DNA of 64,000 nucleotides. Source: Paragordius varius. Lineage: Eukaryota; Nematomorpha. The position numbers and the translations under genes are program-made. The DNA is taken from the NCBI GenBank assembly GCA_964247055.1, contig OZ176055.1:7688001-7752000 (forward strand). The letters run 5' to 3'. Positions 22,886 to 34,036 of the stretch are shown in pieces. The notes beneath the pieces are model-generated. The model saw only the letters and a program-made list of their open reading frames with translations. It ran no database searches and had not been told where the DNA came from. Positions within the stretch are counted from its first letter, which is position 1. Every line of letters starts with the position of its first letter.

Positions 22886-25800
22886 CTAATTATTAAGGTA
22901 CAGAGATATAGAATAATCTGTTAATTATATTTTATACTAATCTTCAATTTTAAATGAACTGATACTTAAGCTAATGCTATAGTTTATTCAAATCGCCCCA
23001 AAAATTTATTCATACAATTGAATGTGTCCAACATTGGTTGTAATACTAAACTTTTTTGTTAAATGTTTGTAAACGTTATATAAGCGAAATTAATGCAATC
23101 AAGCAACTGATTTTGGCGAAATCGGTTGTAATTCATGGAGTAAAATAATGGATCGAGAAAAGGGTAAAATTAATAAATTTAGTTTAAAAGATATAATTAA
23201 CCAAATTAATTGGAAATTTGGTATCTGGATGATTACGGGGTCGTGACTCCCGCAAAGCTACCAAAATTTATCAATAACAAAATCAGCCCTGAACCTAATG
23301 TTAAAGAATATCTTTAATACAATATTAACCGTGAAATTTTTGTAAAAAAAGCTCTATTTTTGACTGAAATTAAACAGAATGATATGTAAAATTCGTCATC
23401 CATGTTTTAACCAGATTATTATGTTTACTCATGGGTAGGACAATGGTCACTATCATAGTGAGCGAATTTAATTATTTAGAACATAAGCGCCTGATAGGAC
23501 GCGGCGCGTACCTTTAACATAAAACGAGTTCGGGACAGAAACGATGGCATTGCATCCAGAAAATGTTTGCAAAAAAATCTATTGGACAAAAGCCGTCTTG
23601 TTTATTGTAAAAAAAGCTTAGACATTTATTTATGGCCGACAGTAATTATAATGACAAATCATCGACCACTCACCTCAATGACATAATCCGCAGAAAGGTA
23701 AAAAATCTTGTAAACTAAACGATTTAATATAAAGGTCTGAAATTAGCAGATGCTCTTTTCGTAATTCACATCTGTAAATCAACCAGTGTGTGCTAATCCA
23801 ATGGTCACCCATAAAATAAAAAGTATTTTGTAAAATGTTTTTTGCGAAAATATATATAAAATATGACTAAGGAATTACCAAATTTTTGTGTATCATAGCC
23901 TCATCATCTATCAACTGTGGATCAAAACTTATATCATGATTCAAATGGGGATATGATGGATATTGATTGGCCGTAAAGTTACAGTAAGGATTATTTGTTA
24001 ATTTTGGCTGTAAAATGCGAGGCATGTTAATGCCCTTAATTTTACCACCCATGTTACTTGATTCAGTACGACAGTTTTTATCGTTTGTTGTCATCTTTTT
24101 AGGTGACATTATTTGCGATCTTGAAGTATTTAGATACGAATCGTCTCCCTTCGAGTGTGGACTAAAAAATGTTAGAAAATTTAATATATACGTTGAGAAA
24201 TTGAATTTATCATTTTATTTTTACATTCGACAATAATTACTTGTAGTAATCGAAAATTCATGTTTTAAATAAACTCAAACAATGCTGAATTTAAATGATT
24301 AATATCTCGTAGGATTTTATGTAAGTTAATCTTCAAAATTAATGTAAATCATCTAAATATTATTAGACATTATAATATGAAGCTGAGCTGTTTCACCATA
24401 AACATAAAAATAAGTACGTTAAATTATATTTGATTACTTGTAAACTCTGTACTTTTCATCATTTTTTGATTTTTTCTTATACGTGAAAGCTGAAAATTTG
24501 TTTCGTCCAAACCAAAATAATTTGCGATCTAATATAATAATTTCAACATTATTTATAGATATTTCTTTTAATTAATTAAACACCAATAATGATAACAAAA
24601 ATTCATACCTAAGAAACTGTTCATGAAAAGTTTTGAATCTGGTTTAGATTTGCCTTTTTTATATTTATCCGCTGTTTCTCCCAGGTGATCTAATTCGTCT
24701 TTAGATTGAAATTCAGAATTGGCGGCGAGAGGCGATGTAGCCCGACCAGGTTTTATAAACATGGTGTAAAAGATGAAAACCATAAGTGTCAAAATCAGAC
24801 AAAGTACACAGAAGGCTGACGTTAAGAGGATTTTTCTAGAGCTTTCATTATTCCATACTAAAAAATATGTGTTTAAAAAATATTATTAATATAATTGATC
24901 ATTTATTTAACGCATTTTTGTTGTGTTTATCTTCAAGTTTTCGCAAACTTTCAATAAAAATACTAAGATTGGATAACAAAAAGGAATTTTTAACAAATAA
25001 AAAGTTATATAACATTAAATGTTCAAAATTTTAGAATGGCAACCTCTAGCGAACGTTCCTTGCGGTTCCACCACAATTATATCCACTAGGCTAGATCGGA
25101 TCATGCCAAACTCATTGTAAGCTTCACACATAATTTTTGGTATAAAATGTTTATTATTATTATTATGATGGGCCTTTTCAGAGTCCGACATCATGTTTTG
25201 GGGTAAAATCTCATTTCCAGTTATCTCGTGGTTATTTTGTATGTGACCCCTGTCCTGGTAGTAATATGAGGTGTATGGAGAAAATAATTCACTAACATTC
25301 CCAACCGAAAGATTTTGTCCATGACCAATTACGAAAAATTGACCTTGCGTTTCTGTTGGCGGCCGCTTGTTAGATGTAGAAACATCCTTCAAAATTAGCC
25401 ACCAAAGATATTTAGGGGCTGGATTGGCGTCGGCCCAGCAGCTCTGGAAAAAGGCCCCATCTCTCAGCACATGGATTTGGTTTGGCAATTTAGGTTCTGC
25501 AAGGATCGGAGCGTCTATTATATTAATTAGGTTTATAATACATTCTCATAAAAAATAGACCATTCACAACTCAAATTCCCCCCTGGTTCCAAACATTTCA
25601 AATTCTCTCCTTGAACATTTAAAATTCACCCTAAAAACAGAGTATGTGTTTTGGGGTTAATCTATCTTAGTATGATATCAAATATTTTTGTATGGCATAG
25701 TTTGTCATATTTTTTTGTATAATGTTAATTTCAAAAACTAGTTTTTTGAATATATCATCAATATATAAAGGTATTTTTTGATTTCCAACATTTTAATTAG

Positions 25801-27277
25801 TTTTTAAGGTAAATTCGAAATGTTTAATAATGAATTTAAAGTCAATAATAAATTTGAAGTCTAAATGGTTTATATATAGTCATATATATATATTTACATT
25901 TAATGTCTAGTAACAATGATGTAGCCCATTCTTTAACTTCGGTAGATTTTTGATTCTCAGCATCAATTTTATTTGCTATCTCATTAGAGTCTTGTTGTGT
26001 AATTTGATTTATTTTCTGTAGCGCTTTGCACCAAATAACCTTACCATTATGCCTTCTACCCAAACCCGTTATTTTGAGAAACGTGGTTATAGTTTGAGTT
26101 TGATTTTCTCCATGCATATAGTTGGCTTCGGTATTACCTGAAATGCGTGAATGAGGAGGGTAAGGGATGGATAACTTTGGTATAATTTGAGTTTCTAGAT
26201 CAGGATCAGTTTCCCACACAAGTTGTCCAAACGGGATTCCGGCTTTAGCCCTACAAGCTAATTCTAATTCCATCAATGTTTTATGTTGATTGATTCCAAC
26301 GCCATCATTTTCATTTTGTGTGTCATTGGGGGCATTCTTTTGTCCTTGTAGCGACGGGGTTTCTAACGGAGGCAAAACTAAGCTGATTACGGTTGACTTA
26401 ACTAATTTTTTGTTGCGTACATCATCGACCGGTCGACTATTACTTAATGGCACGACGAAATGGTTTACACTATTTAATGAATATCTTGATGGGACTTTGT
26501 AAGCTGTTATGAGTGGATTATCGCTCGGGACTAGATAAAACATGTCACAAATCATTTTATAACAACACAATTTGTAATACTTAAAAAATTAAAATATAAA
26601 CACAAATGAGAGATATTAATATACTTACCCATTTCCACCAACCTAACGGGTTGCGAAAAATATCCCAACGAATTCAATCGCACATTCTTACGTAAACCAC
26701 AAAAGTATAGCCCTTCATCCGAATGAGATGCATTTTTTATGTTTAGTGTAAATTTGCTGGAAACGTTAGCAATTAAAGATGTAAGACTCGTTTTGTTAGT
26801 TTTAATTTGGATTGGGTGTATATCGTTTCGATCCTTAGTGTTCACAGACATGTGCATAAAATTGGAATTTAAATCATGACCCGTATATTGATATGAGTTT
26901 ATGCTCCAAAATAGATTGGAAAATATCACTGGTTCTAACGTTGCTGTTCTCTCCGCATTGTCAAGGATTATGGAGTCAGTAATTATTTTGGTTGATAATT
27001 TTACGGGTAATTCACAATTTATGGTGATATTTTGACCAGCCTTAAAATACAATGTTTCAACAACAGATTTTTCTTTATCATTAAGCATGTTGTTGACCGT
27101 GGTGACTTGGTAATATTGATCCTCATTAGTTGGATATAAATTGTTTAAATGTCCCTTCGATATTGTTTGCAATACAGGATTACTAAGTGGAATGGAAAAA
27201 ACACCACCAGGGCATAAACAGATACTTGTTAGCAAGAGTAAAAGTAATTTCATATTAATAAATCGTTGGGCCATCAT
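22352..27277 (-). CDS. Single-pass immunoglobulin-superfamily receptor, seven exons, orthologue not recognised
   Basis: The exons are 26629-27277, 25898-26530, 25044-25514, 24609-24857, 24483-24528, 23879-24161 and 22352-22885. All phases agree, giving 954 residues. A signal peptide runs to about residue 28 (KLLLLLLTSICLCPGG). Three Ig-like domains follow, with cysteine pairs C88/C193, C309/C384 and C453/C557, and core tryptophans W124 and W322; the DEGLYFC motif closes domain 1. A TM helix spans about 594-618. The tail of about 335 residues is Ser/Thr/Asn-rich and ends PTSV, which fits a class I PDZ ligand. It is probably a cell-surface adhesion or recognition molecule. There is no FN3 domain, which argues against echinoid or sidestep. 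The introns are 80 to 993 bases, and a MITE occupies intron 2. Confidence 0.85.
22886..23878. other. Ig-receptor intron 6 with an unidentified relic
   Basis: The middle of this 993-base intron (about 23080-23800) is GC-richer than its flanks and has many broken short frames, suggesting an old mobile insertion. No family is recognised. Confidence 0.3.
23879..24161 (-). CDS. Ig receptor exon 6: cytoplasmic tail
   Basis: The acceptor TTTTTTAG is strong and the donor is TTG/GTAATT. The exon encodes PHSKGDDSYLNTSRSQIMSP and a Pro/Asn/Tyr-rich tail segment. No domain is recognised. Confidence 0.75.
24483..24528 (-). CDS. Ig receptor exon 5: 46-base exon
   Basis: Exons 4 and 6 do not match in phase (1 against 2). 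This 46-base piece has acceptor ATTAG and donor CAC/GTATAAG. It encodes DRKLFWFGRNKFSAFT and exactly bridges the phases. It is therefore inferred from frame arithmetic and splice sites rather than from homology. Confidence 0.72.
24609..24857 (-). CDS. Ig receptor exon 4: transmembrane helix
   Basis: WNNESSRKI leads into a helix of about 25 hydrophobic residues (LLTSAFCVLCLILTLMVFIF and onward), followed by the stop-transfer KPGR. The start of the cytoplasmic tail follows. Confidence 0.85.
25044..25514 (-). CDS. Ig receptor exon 3: third Ig domain
   Basis: The exon starts YAPILAEPKLPNQIHVLRDG. It carries SCWADANPAPKYLWW and IMCEAYNEFG, typical of a membrane-proximal C2-type Ig domain, with an insert of about 80 residues rich in His, Asn and Tyr between them. 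It ends at a weak donor (G/GTTGCC) in phase 1. Confidence 0.82.
25558..25870. mobile_element. TA-flanked MITE, copy 3, diverged
   Basis: It starts GACCATTCACAACTCAAATT and ends CTAAATGGTT, between TA dinucleotides. It is the most diverged of the full copies. It fills most of intron 2 of the Ig receptor. Confidence 0.78.
25898..26530 (-). CDS. Ig receptor exon 2: second Ig domain
   Basis: The exon enters and leaves in phase 1. The domain has LELACRAKAGIPFGQLVW and GKVIWCKALQ, spaced as the two cysteines and the core tryptophan of an Ig fold. A long polar loop (about residues 240-300) precedes it. Confidence 0.82.
26629..27277 (-). CDS. Ig receptor exon 1: signal peptide and first Ig domain
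   Basis: The ATG at 27277 is followed by a hydrophobic run. A second in-frame ATG eight codons later would also give a signal peptide. Ig-like domain 1 has ITINCEL and DEGLYFCGLR. There are several N-glycosylation sequons (NITI, NKTS, NVSS, NASH). The donor is G/GTAAGT in phase 1. Confidence 0.85.
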
Positions 27278-29200
27278 TTTAAGCTAACGGTTATATTTGA
27301 TTTAGATTTATAAATCTATGGCATAATATTCCGTTTTTTTAGCAAGATTGCTTGGCCCTTCATGATTGATTTTATTTCGTAATAGAATGAAGCAAATGCA
27401 AAAAAAAGATGTCGTTTCGTTATCTAGGGATGATGTGAAAAATAAATATTTGATTTAGTAAAATAATATAATAAGAAACATGATTATAAATAATGGAAAT
27501 TGTTGATAATTATAAAATATTATTTATTGATTGATTGATTATAATTTTTTATATTTATAATATTTTATATTTCATTTTTATACAAACAAAGACACTCTCT
27601 ACCATTGTTTGTTCATTTCATCAGAAAAAATTAATGTTATAAATGTCCGATGGAGGAGATTTAGATTTTGAATATAAAGAAAGACGAATCCCCATTATAT
27701 CAATAAAAACACGACACAGAACAAACACATATATTATTATGTTTTAATAGATTTTAATTGTCATATATATATGAATAATCCTATATAATTTAAGCTAGAT
27801 ACGTATATATATAAGCTATAAAAACGTAATTACGCATAATAATTACAGAATAACTAAGCCATATTTCCGTTATATTATCCTGTATTTCTGGGGTCCTAAT
27901 CCCTCTCTCTTTTCTTAATAAATCATACATAATGTTTTTTTGTATTAATATCATTATTATTGATCTATCTCTTCACATAACTTTTATTGCAGCAAAAAAC
28001 ATAAAAATGAAAAAATTGTTTTACCTGTAAAAAACTTTTGGTATAAATTTTAAGATAGAAAACTTATTTTGGAAAGGATAATATCCAGATTTCCCAAACA
28101 CTTACTTTTAAAAAACTTTACCAGAAAAAAAGTTGATGTAATTTTAATTTTTAAGCCATACTTAAACTATGGTGAAGTGTATGTATAGTTTCACAAATGA
28201 AATTTTTCATTTTTATCAAAGTAACTCGAGTACACACACAAATATCTATTTAGGTCAAAAATTATTTTTCATAGTTTGAGTTTAAGATATATTTTTTATT
28301 TTACTAGTTTGGTGGATTATATTGAAATAGGAAGAGAAATGCATATTTTCCAGGCAAACTTGTTAAAAAATTTAATTTTTTGCAAAAAATTATATACATA
28401 CAATTAGATAACGAAACCAGGTAACGTGAAAAGCATTAATATATCATTACTCCCACACACTTGAACTTTTTTAATTAATATTTATTTTTTACAAAAAAAA
28501 TTATTTATATTTAAAAAAAATTTACGTAAAAATGTAATATATGTCTATATGGATATGATAGAGTCAGAAACTCAAGGCAAAACAAACAATCAAGCCATAC
28601 TCTCATATCAAAATCGTGGCCAAATCAATGCGTATAGGTAACTTTAGAAAGGTGTGAAATAAAATTATAACTTTTTTTTCTTTTATTTAATTTTTTTTGC
28701 TAGAAAATGATATATTATTACATAATATATGTTTAAGTTAAAAAAAAAATTTTTCGATCAAATTTTATATATATTATACAAATATTTTTCATTGATAGGA
28801 GATAACAATAACGGTTATGATATTATTCTCTTTGTATTTTAAGGCTTATTGTATAATAAAACAAATTTTAAAGCAAAAATATTTAATTTTTAATAGATTT
28901 GTAACATATAAAATCTGACCTTTTGAATTGAGTAACTAAATTTACTATATATATATATATATATATATATTCAAGCCATATTTTGAATCTATCGTGTGCA
29001 AAACCTTACAGTTATATTAAAGGAATATTTTTAAATTCTCACTTAAAGCTTTAAAATATCTTGATTTTGTAAAAATTTAGTAATAGCAATTTTAGAAAAT
29101 TCGTTGAGAAACATTTATATTCTAATGGTTAACACTCAAAACAATCAATGAGATTAAATATTTTAAGTCTAAAATTTTATATAAATAATTATTAATTTGT

Positions 29201-29260
<60 letters not shown>

Positions 29261-31160
29261 GAATGTAAAACAAATTATTTTTGTATCTTAGGCATATATA
29301 ACTGCAAAATTGGTAAAAAAACAGGTATATTAACCTAAATTTTAAATTTAGTTTTCATACAGACTAGAGGTAGATAGATACTATGTTATATACTCGTTTT
29401 ATATAATTACTTTCTTTTATCAAAACAACATTTATTTATCCTAATTATATTTCAAAAAAAGCAAGCATTCACGTCATTTTAATGTAAATTTTATATTAGA
29501 GAAGTTAAATAATATAATATGTCGATGAACACGCAAAATAAATTATAATTTTTGCAAAAGAAAATTATTTTATAATATATGTTGTACCAATACAACACTT
29601 AAAATTATGTCACACCTGCCCAATTTAAAACAATAGAGACATGTTGTTTGTTTTTCTATGAAAAGTCAAATGACATATTTGAAAGTATAGTTGCTTCTTT
29701 TGTCCAAACAATAAAAATGACCTTATGCTCCACATCGATTTTTATGACGAATGGTAAGTACTTATACTTATATAAAACCCAATAAAGTCTCATAAAGAAT
29801 TTGGTTAGATTTAAAAGTTGGTTAATTTATGGAGAATAAAATTAAATTTTAAGTTATTAGGTTATTGGTAGAAACCTTTATACTATATGTTTATTCAAAT
29901 TATTAGGGAACTTTATAATCACAAGCATTACGATAAAAATCTTTAATCGAAAATCCAGTTTTAAATATGTAATGTTCCAATAAAATTTGATAAATAAATT
30001 ACCTTCAATCAATAAGGATATCCAATTTGGTTGAGATTTTAGGTTTGATATCCAAAAACGAGCTAATGAATATAATTAAGAATTTTTGCGATTGTGATTT
30101 ATTTGATTGATTGATCGAACGACGGATAGATAATTATGTATATATTCTACTATATGTAATTAGTCAGCACTTGGTGTGATTATATAAAAATTTTATAATT
30201 AATAATGATAATTGCGAATTAAACAAATAAAAAAATGCAAATTTGCAAATATATAAAGCCTATATCTGATCTTCAATCAAAAGCATACAGGATGTAAGGT
30301 AGGTAGGTATTCCGATATTTTTAATGATTGAATCAACAACAATTTGTATACATAAAATGTAAGTTCAAAGGTGTGTGTGTTTGTGTTTCGATTGAAATTT
30401 TCAAGAGATAATAAATAATATATGCAGCAGTTTTCTTGTAATGTACAATTCCTTAAAGAAGATGTTTTTCCATGAAAACGAAAACTATACATTCATTACA
30501 GGTAAGAAATAAGATGATAATTGCTCTGTAGATTAGCTATCATTATAATAGAGAAAGAAATTAAATTTTTTCTGATATATATTATTTAAAAATGTGAATT
30601 ATCATTTGATTCGAAATATATGAAATGAATTTCCGCACACACGCAAAAGAAGAAAATAGATATGATATATATTAGGTTTTTGTTATCAAATTATTATATT
30701 TATTTCTTTAAAGGTACGTTTTTAAGAATAGAGGTATACTAGCGAATTACAATTTCAAGTATTATGGGGGGAGTATGGATATTTACATAAATCGAATTAT
30801 AGGCTTAAAATCGAAAGACAATTAAAAAATCGTTAAAAAAAATACAAACTAAAATTGAAATAGCATTAAGAAAAATTATTAAATCTTAATCCCGATATAT
30901 TAATAAATGTTTGTTTAAGAGCTCCTTCATATATATATATATACATGCGTGGCTTTATAATTACACCTTGAAAAAATCCTGGCAAATAATTTTTTATATA
31001 GCTTTATTTTTTATTTTAAAATCCACATTATTTTATACCAAAAAATATACCTCAACATAAGAAAAGGTTCAATTATTTTCCATTGTATGTATAAAAAAAT
31101 ATTGTTGTGTATTTAACCTGTCATTGTCACAATTTATATGTGTTGTTTTAACATTGTATA
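27278..31160. other. AT-rich region upstream of the Ig receptor, no gene seen
   Basis: This holds no convincing exon. It contains (TA)n runs at about 28948-28970 and 29206-29256 and many homopolymers. The promoter of the Ig receptor should be near 27300-27600, but I can point to no specific element. Confidence 0.5.
29206..29256 (+). repeat. (TA)n microsatellite
   Basis: About 50 bases of uninterrupted TA. Confidence 0.9.
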
Positions 31161-31162
31161 TA

Positions 31163-31268
31163 CAGTAATGTATGGTATATTTTTTATTTCGTTGATAATC
31201 AAACAAAAAAGTAAATGGAAGAGATATTTAATTTTCAGCTATTCGTTATTTTATACCATACACTGTTG
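31163..31268. mobile_element. CAGTG-type mini-MITE, about 106 bases
   Basis: It starts CAGTAATGTATGGTATA and ends TATACCATACACTGTTG, with TA on both sides. The termini are imperfect inverted repeats of the same type as 31394-31559. Confidence 0.6.
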
Positions 31269-31393
31269 TATGAAAAAAGATGTATATATACCTACCTACC
31301 TTGTTTGTTAACATTAAACAAATATTCTGCAGATCCTTATCAGAATCCTCATTCGTATTTATATAAAAAATCTTACAATCGCTTTTATATATA

Positions 31394-31559
31394 CAGTGGC
31401 GTATGGAGTAAAAGATTGTTAGTGCAAAATAGAAAAAAAAATGTTTTTTTTTTAAAAACAAGGGGACATTATACATATGTGTATTTACAACTAGGATTTT
31501 AAAAAAAACATTTTTTTATTCAATTTTGCACTAACAATCTTTTACTCCATACGCCACTG
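31394..31559. mobile_element. CAGTGGCGTATGG mini-MITE with perfect 37-base inverted repeats
   Basis: It is 166 bases long and flanked by TA. Both ends read CAGTGGCGTATGGAGTAAAA and continue identically to 37 bases. The perfect arms imply recent activity. Termini and TA target are typical of Tc1/mariner-derived MITEs. Confidence 0.9.
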
Positions 31560-32534
31560 TATATATATATATATATAATTAACAAATTTATTTAAAAAAT
31601 TATTTTCATTAATATCATAAAAAGAAGGTAATTTTCAAGACTTAGTGTACAAGAAAAATTTTTTATTAACTTGTTGACCATAAAAATGTCGCAACAATTC
31701 CGAAAGAGAGTTGTCATCGGATGACGGAAGACAAGAAATGTCATCTTAGAATAAATTCTACCTTACATTTATTTTTTCGGTAAAAAAAAGTACACCTTAA
31801 ACACAATAAATTATGAATTTAAAATTAAAAAAAATAGTCTATGATGAGGGTATTGAACAGGTGTGTGTGTGTGTGTATGTCATCTTTTAATAAATATGTT
31901 ATGCAAACAGAACTTTATATATATATTTAAGAAAAACACTATTGCAAAACTATGTTTGGATTTCAAAAAGTTGATTTAATCAGTTTGACAAAATGTTAAT
32001 AAAAGGACTTTATTAAATAATCTGAGGTATATAATCTGTCTAGTACAAGCAATTTTTAATTAAATGTAATTGTTTTTCGATCAGGTTTTACTATTTTTAG
32101 ACATATATTTTACTAGTTTCAAAAAAAATGTTAATATCTAGACCATTTAATAAAGAAACCATATTTTTAATAATGCATTGGTTATTTTATAATAGTTTTG
32201 GGCTGCAATGATAGAGTTACACGATTTTAATAGGTACCATATTCAATTTAAATTCCGCACTTGTCAAAAGGTTCTACATAAAATCAGAGATCCATATTTT
32301 TTTTATAAAAAAATATGGGTTTATTTAAGTTTTATCCCTTATTGTAAATAAATTATTACTTTGCCGGAAGAAACTAAAAAAACATTTATTATCATTTCCC
32401 TAAGATTTTATCTTCAAAAGGATCTAAAAAGAATATTCTACATAAGCATATGGTAAAAAAACAACTAATGATAACAATTAAAAAAATTCTCCATTCTTTA
32501 ACATTTATTATATTTATTTAACATTGGACTAACT

Positions 32535-32556
32535 TTTTTTATACCATACGCTACTG
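32535..32556. mobile_element. Solo right end of a CAGT-type mini-MITE
   Basis: TTTATACCATACGCTACTG followed by TA matches the terminus of the neighbouring mini-MITEs. No matching left end is close by. Confidence 0.5.
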
Positions 32557-33126
32557 TATATTGAATTAAAAGCAATATCTGTGAACGAGATCAAAAAAAA
32601 ATTATCGGACATCCTTAGGTATTATGCCAAATACCGAAATAAACTGATACGTATATTCAATTTTAAATAAATTTTAATAAAATATATATTTACTTAAAAT
32701 ATATGTAATTACATCTCAATCAATATTTATTTAGAACATGCCATCCATTTCATCCTTCTATATACACCTTTAAATATAACAAAAATGACACAAAAATTAC
32801 CTCTGAAATACATTATCTCTTAATATATGTATGTATGTAAATTGATCATTAGACAGCATTTCGATCACGCATATATAACATATTAATTTTTGTAGAATTT
32901 GATATTGATTGATTTTAATTGATTTTGTCGTTTTACTGAAGAATGGCCTAATTACATGCTGTGAGATTAATAGATAAAAAAATACATATATATTTTGTTA
33001 GGAAATGAAAAATTAGGACAATTCAATTTTTAGAGACTTATACCATCATCGACAAAATTAATATGAAATGGACATATGTCTATTAACCTAATTACAATAA
33101 ATAAATATAGTGTGATAAGTTTAATA

Positions 33127-33156
33127 CAGTAATAATAATAATAATAATAATAATAA
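33127..33156 (+). repeat. (AAT)n microsatellite
   Basis: About nine AAT/TAA units in a row. Confidence 0.9.
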
Positions 33157-33349
33157 GGAAATAGACATTTAAATTTATATATTTTGTCGATTTAAATATT
33201 TATTTTAAAGTTACTATAAATTTTATTTTTATTGCTATGAGATTTTTTAGTCCTCCACTTCTAGTAGAAGGAATGAATGATCCAAATAACACCACCTTGT
33301 CATTTTTTTCCTAGAGTCGATGATGCTTTGAATTTGCTTTTCCTTCTTA

Positions 33350-33462
33350 CGGTAGCGTATGGTAATAAACAACAAATGGTTGATGTTGAAAAAAATTCGT
33401 ATGTAAACATTAATTTTGTTTATATATTATGGGCAATTTTTTTAATGCCATATATGCTAGTG
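33350..33462. mobile_element. CGGTAGCGTATGG mini-MITE, 113 bases
   Basis: It starts CGGTAGCGTATGGTAATAAA and ends TAATGCCATATATGCTAGTG, between TA dinucleotides, so it is a diverged relative of 31394-31559. Confidence 0.6.
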
Positions 33463-34036
33463 TATATATTCCATATATGTAATTTGCTTAAAAAATTAAA
33501 TAAAAAAAAATTACATTAACACTTGAATGGCGATGAAAGAGAATATGAGCTTTTATCGCCGGCGCTATATTGATCTAATTTTCGGACGTATTATACATAA
33601 TAAAACTTTGACAAAGGCAAACATGTATTATAAAGGTAAATTATTTCTCTAAGGAATTATACAATCTAAAAGGTAAGTTTTATTCACCTGTTTATAGAAT
33701 ACTACTTAAAATAAAACTAGCACATTTTTATCAAAAAATATAAATAAATACTTTAATCTTAATACAAAGCTTACCCATCATATTTTTGATTTAAAGTACA
33801 TACTTTAAACAACCATATCATATTTCCTTTTAAACAAAAAAATATACATTAAAAACTCTTTGAGAAGCTACAGGAGTTAATAAAGTTGCCGCACATTATA
33901 TTTAATTTTTTTTAAGTAATATCAATATCAATTAATCATTTTGAAATAAATTATACTTAGTACCTTAAAATGTTTTATAACAGAATACTTTATCTATAGT
34001 TGAAAATCAATCTTTTAATGAAATAACTATGGCTAA

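Noticed and set aside
31215-31502. Open frames of 95 and 76 codons on opposite strands
   Set aside because: They overlap two MITEs and consist of low-complexity, AT-rich codons.
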